30,432 bases of DNA from a virus, in the IMG/VR virus record IMGVR_UViG_3300007735_000593, positions 1 through 30,432 of that record, one strand, 5' to 3'. The notes beneath the pieces were generated by a model. That model worked only from the letters and a program-made list of their open reading frames with translations, was not told the DNA's origin and did no database searches. A program made the translations under genes and the position numbers. Within the stretch, counting starts at the first letter, position 1; each line of letters begins with the position of its first letter. Below, piece after piece: positions 20,223-28,759 of this stretch.

Positions 20223-21746
20223 TTACCCCAATGTTGCAAATTCGGACAAGCGTCGCACCCTGCTGGTCGTCTGCTGGATGTCCCGCTCTACGACATAAGC
20301 CCGCATGGGTTGCATCCCTTGGCCTTGCGTGGGTATTGATTCGCCTTGGTTGCCCAACATCGTGGTTTGTGGGTTCGTGAATGTCGGCGGTGGGGTCATG
20401 CTTGCACCACCAGGCGCAGGGGATGGAGCAGAACTTCCACCGCCACCGCCTTGGAATTGAGTGGCTGCAATCTTGCGGACCTGCGTCAAACCCGATGCGA
20501 TGATTCCCGCAACCGCAAAGGCTTTGGCTACCGTTGGAAGGGTTGCATCCCGCAAAACTTGGGACGCACCGAGGAAGGTGTTAATGGTTGCATCAGCAAT
20601 ACCTGCCGCCTTGTTGATATTGAACGCCTTGCGAGCATCGGCCTCGGATTGCCCTTGAGTTGCAGCGATGAATCCAAGCACGCCCGTGAAGGCTTCACCT
20701 GCAAACTTGATAGTTGTATCTCGTTCCTTTTGCTTTAATTCAATGGTTTTTTGGGTGGATGCCTCCGATATGCCTTGAGCCTTGACACGATACTGCTCGT
20801 TTAAAAGGGCTTCGGCTTCTTTGAATTGAGCGGTATCGCCAAACATTTCCTTGAGTTTAGCCAATCGGTCCTGCCGCTCTTGCTCAAGGATGGCAAGCCT
20901 CTCATCCCTCAAAAGCGTTTCCCTTTGCAGTTCGTTCCCAATGCCTTGGATTTTCTGCAATCGGAATTGGGTTTCAGCATCCAATGCCTCCTTGTTCAGG
21001 TTTTCTATTTCCTGCTTTAGGCGCAACTGCTTTGCAAGGAGGTCGTTTTGTTTTTGTTGGTTTTCAAGTTGTTTGGTGGATAGGTCTATTTCGGTTTGCA
21101 CCACATCAGCGGCCGCCTTGCCTTCCTTTTCCTTGATACCAAAAAAGTCCTTGACGGACTTGCTCAATTTGTCCCAATTCTCAAGGAGCAATCCAAGGCC
21201 AGCGATTGCAATACCAACGCCCGATGCGACTAATGCGGTTCGGAACACACGCAAGGCTATCGTGCTTTGACCGAGTGTGAAGGCGTAGATTCGCTGCGCT
21301 GCCGCCTGTGCTTGGGTTATCAGGATTGAATCCTTGTTCAGCAGGTTGGCCACCTGTTGCACTCCGTTGGCGAGGGCCATGGCCGCTTGGACCTTGACGA
21401 GCGACTTCTGCAGTTCTTCTTCTTCGGCCCCAAACAAAGCCGCCGCACCCTGGGCGATTTGAAATCCCGCCGTGATGCCTTGGATGGCCCCGACGAAGGT
21501 GTCAATGGTTCGGGTATCGGATGCGAGGTTCTTGATTCGCTGCTGCGTGTCGCCGATTTGGTCCTTGAGCCTTCCCGCCTCTTTCTCCATCTCACGGAAT
21601 GCCTTCGTGCCGTCTTGGCCAGCGAGGGCCATATCCGCAAGGGTCTTCTGCAATTCCCGCAGGCGGGTCTTTGCGCTGGTCGTGCCAGCGGCGGTGGAAT
21701 CTTTTAGCCCTACTTCGAGGACTATTTCTTTGGTTACATCTGCCAT
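20223..21746 (-). CDS. Tail tape measure protein
   Basis: A 507-residue, mainly helical protein: MADVTKEIVLEVGLKDSTAA start, coiled coil (RLRELQKTLADMALAGQDGT; EMEKEAGRLKDQIGDTQQRI), two hydrophobic regions (about 85-110; VASGVGIAIAGLGLLLENWD near 170-190), a second long coiled coil (about 220-350), and a hydrophobic segment (ADATINTFLGASQVLRDA). It ends with a Gly/Ser/Pro/Gln-rich tail and RAYVVERDIQQTTSRVRRLS. It sets tail length; at about 1.5 angstrom per residue the tail would be near 75 nm, short for a siphovirus. It may also help DNA pass the membrane. Confidence 0.85.
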   Translation of the reverse strand: MADVTKEIVLEVGLKDSTAAGTTSAKTRLRELQKTLADMALAGQDGTKAFREMEKEAGRLKDQIGDTQQRIKNLASDTRTIDTFVGAIQGITAGFQIAQGAAALFGAEEEELQKSLVKVQAAMALANGVQQVANLLNKDSILITQAQAAAQRIYAFTLGQSTIALRVFRTALVASGVGIAIAGLGLLLENWDKLSKSVKDFFGIKEKEGKAAADVVQTEIDLSTKQLENQQKQNDLLAKQLRLKQEIENLNKEALDAETQFRLQKIQGIGNELQRETLLRDERLAILEQERQDRLAKLKEMFGDTAQFKEAEALLNEQYRVKAQGISEASTQKTIELKQKERDTTIKFAGEAFTGVLGFIAATQGQSEADARKAFNINKAAGIADATINTFLGASQVLRDATLPTVAKAFAVAGIIASGLTQVRKIAATQFQGGGGGSSAPSPAPGGASMTPPPTFTNPQTTMLGNQGESIPTQGQGMQPMRAYVVERDIQQTTSRVRRLSEFATLG

Positions 21747-21748
21747 AA

Positions 21749-24139
21749 TTAGCCTTCAGAAGGTAGTTCGGGGTTAATGGGTGGTTCATACCCTGGGTCC
21801 ACAGGGTCGGTGTCAATCGGACCGTTGTATAGGGCCGCAGGGTTGTTAGCGACGGGTGTGGTGCTGGTAGCAACGAAATCGGCAAGGTTGAGAATGCGGC
21901 GCAGGGTTACACGGCAAGGTTTCATCTGCCCAACCAGGTAGTCCCGAATCTCCAGCAACCGCCAACGGATGCCGCCGTAGTAGATGGGCTTGCGGAAGTC
22001 CAGTTGGTAGATGTCCACGCTTGATAGCAGCATCGTGAGTTCCAACTGCAACGCCTCTTGGCTGACGGTTTCGTTTATATAGTTCAGCCAGTAGGTATTG
22101 TAAAGGTTGTTGTTCGTGTAGTTGTACGGGTTGCCGCTTGCGTTCACGGCGTTGTAGTACACCAACCTTGGCTGCCCGAAGGCCAAGTCCACCGACGGGG
22201 CGTAGGGGTTGTCAATATGGCTGACGAAGGGCATCTTGAGAATGCCGCTGGACAGGGCTACATTCCCGCTGACAGTCGAACTTACGCCGTATTGATAGGC
22301 CCACTCGGTCTGCCCTTCAATCAAGTTGTACTGTGCCAATCGGTAGCCCGTCTGCAGGGGCTTAATGGTCCCACTTGCAAGGGTTCCGTCGATGTCCCAA
22401 GTCCTTCCAACGATTTTGTCCGTGCTGAACGATGCAGGTATCAAAGTCCCACATAGGGTTTCCACGACCTTATCTCCCTTGCCGTAAAAGTTGGATGTGT
22501 TGAAGATTCTGCCGCCGTAACCTTCACGGGCCAAGGGGTAGGACTGCTTGTAGGTCTTGGACAAATAGTCGTCCATATCCTTGTACTTGAACACGATGTT
22601 GGTATAGGCATTTGGGTCGCCATTGGTCAGCACCTGCTCTGCATTCTCGTCCGACTTTTGCGACCAGTCCACCACCGAACCCGATGAGTAAAAGTCCTTC
22701 CAAGGCTCGATGTAGAGCAGTTTGGGGTCTTGCGGGTCAGGCATGAATTGCAAGTTGAACATCTTCTGCAAGTCCTGCAACAGGTCGCTCTGCTTGACAT
22801 CGGCAGGCAGGGCGGTTCTCATATCCAGCGCACCAATGCTTTGCGGGTTCTCAAGGCAGGTCCATTGAATGGTTGCGCCTGATAAAATCGTGAAGTTTTG
22901 CGTAAAACCACCTATGCCATCCCACTCAACCAAAAATTGTATATTGGCGGTAGCAAATGCTGGTATTGTGACATTAGCGAAATCGATAACTGATATCACA
23001 TTTTTTTTCAAACTGAAGTTTACAACAGTCGCCCAATTCCCTCCTGATGCAGGATTGCGAATTGCCATTCTGCAAATGTTGTTGTTAGTAGATGCAACTG
23101 AACCGCTTAATGTGAATGATACCCGAACATTCCATCGAGTGTCAACTGACGGCGCAACGAAGGTGCTGGATGATGCGACCCAATAGCCGCCATTATCATA
23201 ATAGGGAGCAGGCGTGTCTTTTGAAAAGGAAATCTTTTGTTCTACCAATTCGGCAAAATTCGCCGTGTTCCCCGTGCTTTGCGCAAGGATATTGGACCCC
23301 GATAGGTTTATCGGCATGGTCCCCGCTGCGTACGGGATGACCAACTTGTTGAATAGGGACGAGTTGAAAAAACTTGACGAGTAGCGAAACCCCGCCTCGG
23401 TGAAAATGAGGTCCACCATCTTCTTCACATAAATACTTGGACCGAGCCTCCACCACGGGGCTTGGAACCAACCGCCGCCTTGGTTCAGGATATCCGTGAA
23501 CCCCGCCGCATCCACAACCCCGTAAACATACCCGCTACTTAACGCACCGCTTGCCGTCCAAGTTCCCGACACATGGCCGCTGGTGGGCGTGTGGTTCATG
23601 CCTGTCACGCCTGCCGTGTTGACGAGCATATTCCCCTCAATCGCTTTGAAGAGGCTCACATTGTCCGTAAACAACCCCACCTCGTAGGTGACGGTTCCCT
23701 TGGTTTTGGACATGGAGAGCAGTTGCAGCACTCCCGAAAACACCTGCACCCCATCCTCCCACATAGCGGCACGAATCCGCTTGTTGGGTTGGAATCCACC
23801 CACAAAGGATTGTATGTTGTAGGCATACGCAAAGCAGGCCCGATTGTTCGGAGTGTTGGGCAGGGTTATCGTCTTGCTGAACGACCCCCGCTGCTTGGTC
23901 ACATCCTCAATGTCCCCGATGCTATAGGTGACGGCGATATCCGTGCCGCCCATCGTGTCAAGCACATAGGCGAGTTCGGGCATGGCGTTCAGCCCCGCAA
24001 AGCGGAGGTAGAGGCAGTCAAAGCAGGCTGCTTCAACCGCATCCGCTCCATCGGCAGTCGCACGGGCGTTGAAGTTGTTCCACGCCGCTAAGTCGTCGAT
24101 GAAGTTGGCGGTCGGGTAGGCTATGAGGGTTACGCTCAT
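21749..24139 (-). CDS. Large tail/baseplate protein, 796 aa
   Basis: The N-terminus (MSVTLIAYPTANFIDDLAAW then NNFNARATADGADAVEAACF) carries the FNARA/CLYLRF module shared with the small gene at 11529. Next comes IGDIEDVTKQRGSFSKTITL then PNTPNNR and AMWEDGVQVFSGVLQLLSMS, a layout typical of tail hub or distal-tail proteins from Bacteroidetes phages. Later parts include DLLQDLQKMFNLQFMPDPQD and a C-terminal domain (LLEIRDYLVGQMKPCRVTLR). The DNA at about 22860-23260 is AT-richer than the rest and encodes a carbohydrate-binding-like region, suggesting a swapped insert. It overlaps the 393-aa gene as ATGA. Confidence 0.8.
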   Translation of the reverse strand: MSVTLIAYPTANFIDDLAAWNNFNARATADGADAVEAACFDCLYLRFAGLNAMPELAYVLDTMGGTDIAVTYSIGDIEDVTKQRGSFSKTITLPNTPNNRACFAYAYNIQSFVGGFQPNKRIRAAMWEDGVQVFSGVLQLLSMSKTKGTVTYEVGLFTDNVSLFKAIEGNMLVNTAGVTGMNHTPTSGHVSGTWTASGALSSGYVYGVVDAAGFTDILNQGGGWFQAPWWRLGPSIYVKKMVDLIFTEAGFRYSSSFFNSSLFNKLVIPYAAGTMPINLSGSNILAQSTGNTANFAELVEQKISFSKDTPAPYYDNGGYWVASSSTFVAPSVDTRWNVRVSFTLSGSVASTNNNICRMAIRNPASGGNWATVVNFSLKKNVISVIDFANVTIPAFATANIQFLVEWDGIGGFTQNFTILSGATIQWTCLENPQSIGALDMRTALPADVKQSDLLQDLQKMFNLQFMPDPQDPKLLYIEPWKDFYSSGSVVDWSQKSDENAEQVLTNGDPNAYTNIVFKYKDMDDYLSKTYKQSYPLAREGYGGRIFNTSNFYGKGDKVVETLCGTLIPASFSTDKIVGRTWDIDGTLASGTIKPLQTGYRLAQYNLIEGQTEWAYQYGVSSTVSGNVALSSGILKMPFVSHIDNPYAPSVDLAFGQPRLVYYNAVNASGNPYNYTNNNLYNTYWLNYINETVSQEALQLELTMLLSSVDIYQLDFRKPIYYGGIRWRLLEIRDYLVGQMKPCRVTLRRILNLADFVATSTTPVANNPAALYNGPIDTDPVDPGYEPPINPELPSEG

Positions 24140-25317
24140 AGGATATTATTGTCGTAGGCTACCGCAATCTCGATTTGCAGTTGGGTCAAGCGGTCGTTCC
24201 GTCTGGTTACAAATTGATACTGGTTGGCGTTGACCACCGCTTCCACAAGTTGGCCACCGAGTTCGAGCCATACATATCCGCTACGGACCATCTCGATGAG
24301 CCACTCGGATTCGGCATCGGTCAGCCAATCGGAGTTCAGCGCATAGACATAGTCAAACGACCCCGCCCATACCTTGTTGTAAGTTGTGGTTGCGTACACA
24401 TCCGAGTTGTACCCGAAGACCTCCCGCTCAATGTTGGCCCGCTTCCTGTTCTTCATCGTGAAGGTGTAGGAATCAATCCCGCCGTACTTGTTGACGAAGT
24501 GAACGGGGATGGAGTTGAATCGTTGACAGGGGCCAAAGGTGAAGGTTACGACATTGCCTGCGCTTTGTGAGCCAGTATTGGATATGAAACGCACCGTGTA
24601 GGAATCTCCCTCAACCGCTCCGCTCAATGCCGTAATGGTTCCCGATAGGTTTGCAGGGCCACAGGCAAAGCGTTGGATGTTGAAGTCCGTAGTCCCCGAA
24701 AGGCTTGGGGTTACGGCGAAATTGTAATCCGTTCCCTTGTAGTTCACTTGGCCCGATACGAGATATGTGTCGTTGGGGGATACGGCTTCAAACTTGGTGG
24801 CGTTGATTGCAAGGAAGTTGCTGCCCCCTTGGTACACCGTGAATGCTCGTGGGGTTGTCAGCGGACGGACAACGCTAAAAGAACTCCCAATGCGGAAGTA
24901 CGGGCTGACACTCCAATCAGCCAATTCCAACTGCTCCAAGTTTCCCGCAAATGCCATCACCCCGCTGACCGTCGTGGTCGCTCCTGTGACGACGGGCGTG
25001 TTCCCGTATTCTTGCGTAAAGTCCAGACGATACCCCGAATAAAACCCCGCATGGTCCACGAATCCCGTCTGCGTCAAGGACGGCTTGGTCGGGCTTACCA
25101 GAGTTTCCACGACCTTCTGCACATCAAAGAATCCGAAGTTGGTGGTGGGCAATTTGTCGCACTTTAGCCGTGCAAGCGTCGTGCCTGCGGGGTTCTTCAC
25201 ATCGCAGACATAGCGGTAGTTCGGTTGGGCAATCAGCGAGCCGCTGACCTTGTAGAGCATCTTGTTGAAGACGGGCGTGGCCACAAGGGGCGAACCCGAA
25301 AGGACGGTTATGGACAT
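24136..25317 (-). CDS. Tail structural protein, 393 aa
   Basis: A beta-rich protein starting MSITVLSGSPLVATPVFNKM, with repeated strand-like segments (YRYVCDVKNPAGTTLARLKC; SGYRLDFTQEYGNTPVVTG) and a C-terminal region WAGSFDYVYALNSDWLTDAE ending LTQLQIEIAVAYDN. A partner of the larger tail protein downstream, to which it is coupled by ATGA. I think it belongs to the distal-tail or baseplate group, but the exact part is not clear. Confidence 0.75.
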   Translation of the reverse strand: MSITVLSGSPLVATPVFNKMLYKVSGSLIAQPNYRYVCDVKNPAGTTLARLKCDKLPTTNFGFFDVQKVVETLVSPTKPSLTQTGFVDHAGFYSGYRLDFTQEYGNTPVVTGATTTVSGVMAFAGNLEQLELADWSVSPYFRIGSSFSVVRPLTTPRAFTVYQGGSNFLAINATKFEAVSPNDTYLVSGQVNYKGTDYNFAVTPSLSGTTDFNIQRFACGPANLSGTITALSGAVEGDSYTVRFISNTGSQSAGNVVTFTFGPCQRFNSIPVHFVNKYGGIDSYTFTMKNRKRANIEREVFGYNSDVYATTTYNKVWAGSFDYVYALNSDWLTDAESEWLIEMVRSGYVWLELGGQLVEAVVNANQYQFVTRRNDRLTQLQIEIAVAYDNNIL

Positions 25318-25320
25318 GGG

Positions 25321-25989
25321 TTATAGTGATGTTGAAAGGCTGACCTGCTTGCCCAAGGTTTCCGAAATAGTATTAACGAGCAAATCTATTTGTTCGTCGG
25401 TTAGGGCATTGGTGAGGAACTTGGTGGCGTAAAGGCCACGGGTGCGGACAAAGTAGGTGATAGACCTTGCATCTACGAGTTTCTGCTCCTCCACCGTCCG
25501 CTTGGCTTTCTTCTCACGGGAATAGGTCGGGGTGACCAAAATCCCTTTGTCGGTAATCCAGTCCGCAATGGCTTGGGTCATCGGACCAACTTGGTCGCTC
25601 TTGCCCCCGCCCTTTTTCTTGAACGAGAATGGTGAGTTTGGCGCACGGGTTGAACTGACGGTCCCCCGCACACCTTGGTCCACAAACTTCCAATAAGGGT
25701 TGGCGAGCAGGTTGACCGCAATCTTTTCGGCGGTCAAGGGGATAGGGTCAAAATCAAGGCTTGCGGATAGCGTTCCACCCGCATTCACATCCTTGCCGTC
25801 CTCCCGACCCGTCAGCAGGTTCTTTTGTGCAAGTTTGATGATATTCTTCAACCAATCAATCAGCACCTGCTGCCTTGGGTCAACGCCTCCACCTTTCGAG
25901 CCTACGGTTATACCAAGGGCTTGAAGGTCGGCAGTGTTGACCTCCTTCAAACTTCCGCTTCCGAACTTGGCGAGAACTTTGGTTTCCAT
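25321..25989 (-). CDS. Tail completion/neck protein, HK97 gp10-like
   Basis: A 222-residue protein with a helical start (QQVLIDWLKNIIKLAQKNLL, about 41-60), the segment LLANPYWKFVDQGVRGTVSS typical of gp10-like proteins (a YxxFVxxGvrG pattern), a Lys/Gly-rich loop (FSFKKKGGGKSDQ) and a C-terminal helix (FLTNALTDEQIDLLVNTISE). Such proteins join head and tail or complete the tail. It lies just after the tail chaperone gene. The assignment is by pattern. Confidence 0.7.
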   Translation of the reverse strand: METKVLAKFGSGSLKEVNTADLQALGITVGSKGGGVDPRQQVLIDWLKNIIKLAQKNLLTGREDGKDVNAGGTLSASLDFDPIPLTAEKIAVNLLANPYWKFVDQGVRGTVSSTRAPNSPFSFKKKGGGKSDQVGPMTQAIADWITDKGILVTPTYSREKKAKRTVEEQKLVDARSITYFVRTRGLYATKFLTNALTDEQIDLLVNTISETLGKQVSLSTSL

Positions 25990-26021
25990 GCTGGTAAATG
26001 TAACCCTCCGAGCAAAGTGTC

Positions 26022-26767
26022 CTACCGCCTCCGCATCCGCTCTGCCTCTTGGCGTTCGGCTTCCAATATGTCGTGAATCAAAAGGGCGTAGTTCAAGAAC
26101 TCCACCGCCTTCATCGCAAAGATGGCATCAAATTTCAGTACATCCTTGTTGGCCATCCGCCAAACCACCATCAGCCAACCGTAGCCAGCAAGCGGGTTGG
26201 TTACTGGGCCTGCATCCCCTTCGTCAGGTGCCGTGAATAGTCGCTCAAAATTTTCAAGTAACTTTCGGAACTTAGCAAAAAAAAACTGACCACCCCCCAA
26301 ACATCCCCGATTTTGGCGTGGGACTTGAATAGTTCGGCCCGCTCTTGATGACTTGCCCCGTCGTATTTCTTGGGGAAGTAACCGAGGAACCCGCCCTCCC
26401 TGCAAAGCGTGGCCATTATCCGGTGCAGGTTTTGGACGAGTTTCTTCTCGTCCGTCGTATCCGTGTCCATTAGGTCAATCAGTTGGCCAGCGGTCAACTC
26501 ATCGGTGAACACCGTCGGAATCCACCATTTGCCCCCCGCTTTGAACCTGCGCTTGTACCCAAGAGCAGGTAGTTCGTTCCACTCCGCTATGATGGTCTTG
26601 TAACGCTTTGTCAGCCCCTTAGCGGGCATTTCTCGGACGAGCGATACATCCACCCCCTCCACTATCGCCACTACCCCTGCACGCTTGTCGTAATCGGTCA
26701 GCACAGGGCTGAACTCCAGCGCAGCGATGCGTTGGAATTGGTCAATAGTGAGGTCTTGGAGTTTCAT
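26022..26767 (-). CDS. Extended tail assembly chaperone (gpGT-like), -1 frameshift product
   Basis: Reading begins at 26767 as for the short chaperone and shifts -1 on the T9 run (26285-26277). After Phe163 the ribosome re-reads one T and continues with FAKFRKLLENFERLFTAPDE to the stop at 26022, giving 248 residues. The added part (MVVWRMANKDVLKFDAIFAM; LLIHDILEAERQEAERMRRR) is helical and has no sensible start of its own: the matching open frame begins in shadow sequence upstream of the slip. Such gpG/gpGT pairs recruit tape measure and tube proteins in lambda-like phages. Confidence 0.72.
26201..26767 (-). CDS. Tail assembly chaperone (gpG-like)
   Basis: A 188-residue protein: MKLQDLTIDQFQRIAALEFS, FTDELTAGQLIDLMDTDTTD (88-107), KKLVQNLHRIMATLCREGGF and a C-terminal helix. 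Small helical protein upstream of the tape measure region with an overlapping -1 frame marks it as a tail chaperone. It is made without frameshifting and is expected in excess over the extended form. Its ATG overlaps the stop of the glycosyltransferase gene. Confidence 0.8.
   Translation of the reverse strand: MKLQDLTIDQFQRIAALEFSPVLTDYDKRAGVVAIVEGVDVSLVREMPAKGLTKRYKTIIAEWNELPALGYKRRFKAGGKWWIPTVFTDELTAGQLIDLMDTDTTDEKKLVQNLHRIMATLCREGGFLGYFPKKYDGASHQERAELFKSHAKIGDVWGVVSFFLLSSESYLKILSDYSRHLTKGMQAQ
26277..26285 (-). promoter_or_regulatory. Slippery T9 run for -1 frameshift
   Basis: In the short-form frame it reads AGT TTT TTT TTG; after slippage TTT is re-read and GCT AAG follows. A T-TTT-TTT heptamer is a permissive -1 site. 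I did not identify a clear pseudoknot downstream by eye. Confidence 0.7.
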
Positions 26768-27414
26768 AATTTCAGGAAGGTCTTGTAGGAAGATGCAGCC
26801 GATGCCGTTGCAAGGTACTGGCTAAACTCCTTATCAGCCTTGCGCTCTTTCTCGGAATAGTACCAAGGAATATGCCTCGCCCATTCCAGCAAAGACACGC
26901 CCCCGATGAAGTATTCGGGCTTGTTGTAAACGGCGAAGGTCGTGTCAATCGCCACATCCACCATAGCAGCAGAGATGATGGTGGACCGCTTTTGCCTTTG
27001 GGCTTCGTAAGTGTTGACATGGGTGTAATACGACGACCTTGGAGGCACATCATCCCACCGAAGGGATAGACCGACCTTGTGAGCGTATGGGTACACTTCC
27101 AACCAATTCACGCATTTGACAATCGTCTGCCTGCTCGTTGCCGAAAGGTCCAGGTCGGGGTCAGTTACAGCGTAGTAAGGCGCACCAAGTTTCTGCACCA
27201 AGCCACAAAGCCACGGGGCTTGATGGCCTGCATTCACGCCAAGCGAAATAATCTCGCAGGGCTTCGTTGCGTACCATTCCAAAAGCGGTTCGTAGGTTGA
27301 ACCGTTGTCCACGATGTAGATGTCCCCAATGCCCTCCCACTTGCTCAAGTCCCTGACCATCGCCTTGGGCCATGTCAGCAGGTTGCGGTTGTTGATGATG
27401 ACGGGAACTTTCAT
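26764..27414 (-). CDS. GT-A type glycosyltransferase
   Basis: A 216-residue protein with a GT-A start (VIINNRNLLTWPKAMVRDLS; IYIVDNGSTYEPLLEWY), LGVNAGHQAPWLCGL, and the metal-binding acidic block AVTDPDLDLS (DxD type). Later YFIGGVSLLEWARHIPWYYS would lie in the acceptor part. It is shorter than many family 2 enzymes, as phage members often are. It is the third of a sugar-related set (28664-26764) and its stop overlaps the tail chaperone start as ATGA, linking its expression to virion assembly. Confidence 0.83.
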   Translation of the reverse strand: MKVPVIINNRNLLTWPKAMVRDLSKWEGIGDIYIVDNGSTYEPLLEWYATKPCEIISLGVNAGHQAPWLCGLVQKLGAPYYAVTDPDLDLSATSRQTIVKCVNWLEVYPYAHKVGLSLRWDDVPPRSSYYTHVNTYEAQRQKRSTIISAAMVDVAIDTTFAVYNKPEYFIGGVSLLEWARHIPWYYSEKERKADKEFSQYLATASAASSYKTFLKL

Positions 27415-27416
27415 GG

Positions 27417-28001
27417 CTAAAATTGATAAACTGCGATAAGATCGTCGTATCGTCCAGATGCGGTCAAGTCAATGGCCTCAAACAAAACCCCGCTGGGCGC
27501 GACTGCTGACAACTGCGTGAACCAGTCCTTGGACTGCACATCCTCAATCATCAGCACGCCTCCTTGGTTCATTAGGGGAGCGTACAACTTAACGCAGTCA
27601 AGCATGGAATCAAGCGTGTGAGGGCCATCGTCCAAGAGGAAGTCAATGCCGTTCTTAAAATAGTCCTTGGCGTATTGCACGGCTTCGGGAGTGTAAGCCG
27701 ATGCGATGTGAAGGTGCGAGCGATTCCAGTCAATGTGTTGGTCGGCTTTTGGCTTGACTTGGTTGGCAATGTCAAAGAACAGGAACTTAGCCTTTGGTAG
27801 ATACTTGCACCACATGGCCATCGACCCGCCGTGCCAAACGCCTATCTCCACGAAGTTGATGGGGTCAGCCCGCATCTCTTTGAGGAACCGAGCATAGGTG
27901 CTGGTATAGTTGTGGCCGTTGGCTTTGTCCGTGCCTCCAGCGTAGTCAGCACCGTTGAGGTCTAACTCGTTGAGGATGTCAATCAGTTCTTTGTCTTGCA
28001 T
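27417..28001 (-). CDS. Class I SAM-dependent methyltransferase
   Basis: A 194-residue enzyme with motif I NFVEIGVWHGGSMAMWCKYL (49-68) for SAM binding, then AKFLFFDIANQVKPKADQHI (acidic motif II) and GIDFLLDDGPHTLDSMLDCV, as in the Methyltransf_24/cephalosporin-hydroxylase-like group. These often modify sugars or small metabolites made by nearby glycosyltransferases. A starting role in methylating a phage- or host-surface glycan is inferred from its neighbours. The leader TAGCC separates it from the gene downstream. Confidence 0.82.
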   Translation of the reverse strand: MQDKELIDILNELDLNGADYAGGTDKANGHNYTSTYARFLKEMRADPINFVEIGVWHGGSMAMWCKYLPKAKFLFFDIANQVKPKADQHIDWNRSHLHIASAYTPEAVQYAKDYFKNGIDFLLDDGPHTLDSMLDCVKLYAPLMNQGGVLMIEDVQSKDWFTQLSAVAPSGVLFEAIDLTASGRYDDLIAVYQF

Positions 28002-28004
28002 GGC

Positions 28005-28664
28005 TCAAAAGGTTATTACGAATTTATCAGGCGCAGGCCATCCCTTGCAGGAGTTGTAGACGGTCATACCTTCCCTCTTCCCAATCCAATGCTCGGCTTG
28101 CCAGCGGTGTTCTCGCACAGGTTCTCCCAGTTCCCGAATATGGGACGACTTGGCCCACCAAAAGGTACCCGCAAAGTAGGGGTAGCCGTCGGGGTTGTTG
28201 TGGTCAGCAATTTGGGGGAACTCCTCTTTGGTCAACCAGTAGGCACCGACGGCATCCACTTTCTCCAGTTCTGCAAGGCAGCGTTCCCATGCGACCACAT
28301 TGAAGAATATCATGGACCTGCACCAAAGTTGGTTGATGAGGGATGGGTCGCTGCTGCCCTTGGTGTGAGCGTACAGGTAGGCGGCATCTTCGGTCTGCGA
28401 TGCCTTGTACATCTCGGTAAGGGTCGCTTGCTCCCAAGCGTTGGTTCGGGTGACGACCACCTTGATTTTTGGGGCGACGAGGGAGTTGTCCAGGATTTCC
28501 TTGACCGCCTTCCGCTGGTCGGGAGGGCCGACGATGCCGACCCGAATCTCGTCCAACTGTTCAATCAGCCCGTAATTGCAGAGGGCCATCATGTGCTGGT
28601 GCATTATCAACTGCCATTGGCCGCCGCCTCCGCAGTAAATGTGGTAGTAGTGGATGAGTTTCAT
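28005..28664 (-). CDS. Glycosyltransferase-like protein, 219 aa
   Basis: The protein starts MKLIHYYHIYCGGGGQWQLI and has IRVGIVGPPDQRKAVKEIL, DAAYLYAHTKGSSDPSLINQ, FNVVAWERCLAELEKVDAVG, and a C-terminal block YFAGTFWWAKSSHIRELGEP then AEHWIGKREG. The YLYAHTKG and FAGTFWWAKS blocks occur in uncharacterised bacterial glycosyltransferases with capsule or surface-polysaccharide genes, as I recall. It is coupled by ATGA to the small membrane peptide upstream. The donor and acceptor are unknown. Confidence 0.75.
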   Translation of the reverse strand: MKLIHYYHIYCGGGGQWQLIMHQHMMALCNYGLIEQLDEIRVGIVGPPDQRKAVKEILDNSLVAPKIKVVVTRTNAWEQATLTEMYKASQTEDAAYLYAHTKGSSDPSLINQLWCRSMIFFNVVAWERCLAELEKVDAVGAYWLTKEEFPQIADHNNPDGYPYFAGTFWWAKSSHIRELGEPVREHRWQAEHWIGKREGMTVYNSCKGWPAPDKFVITF

Positions 28665-28759
28665 AGCATGAGGAGGGTTAAGATGCAGCCGATAAAGACC
28701 AAGGCAAGCACGACCCGACCGATGGCGAGGGCGAGGTCAAGGAGTGATTCGAGGTTCAT
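28661..28759 (-). CDS. Tiny membrane peptide, 32 aa
   Basis: An ATG at 28759 within ATGA of the upstream peptide, and a TGA shared with the next gene's ATG. The peptide starts MNLESLLDLALAIGRVVLAL and is almost entirely one hydrophobic helix (VFIGCILTLLML end). The double ATGA coupling argues that it is translated. The function is unknown; it may anchor or accompany the glycosyltransferase products at the membrane. Confidence 0.6.
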   Translation of the reverse strand: MNLESLLDLALAIGRVVLALVFIGCILTLLML

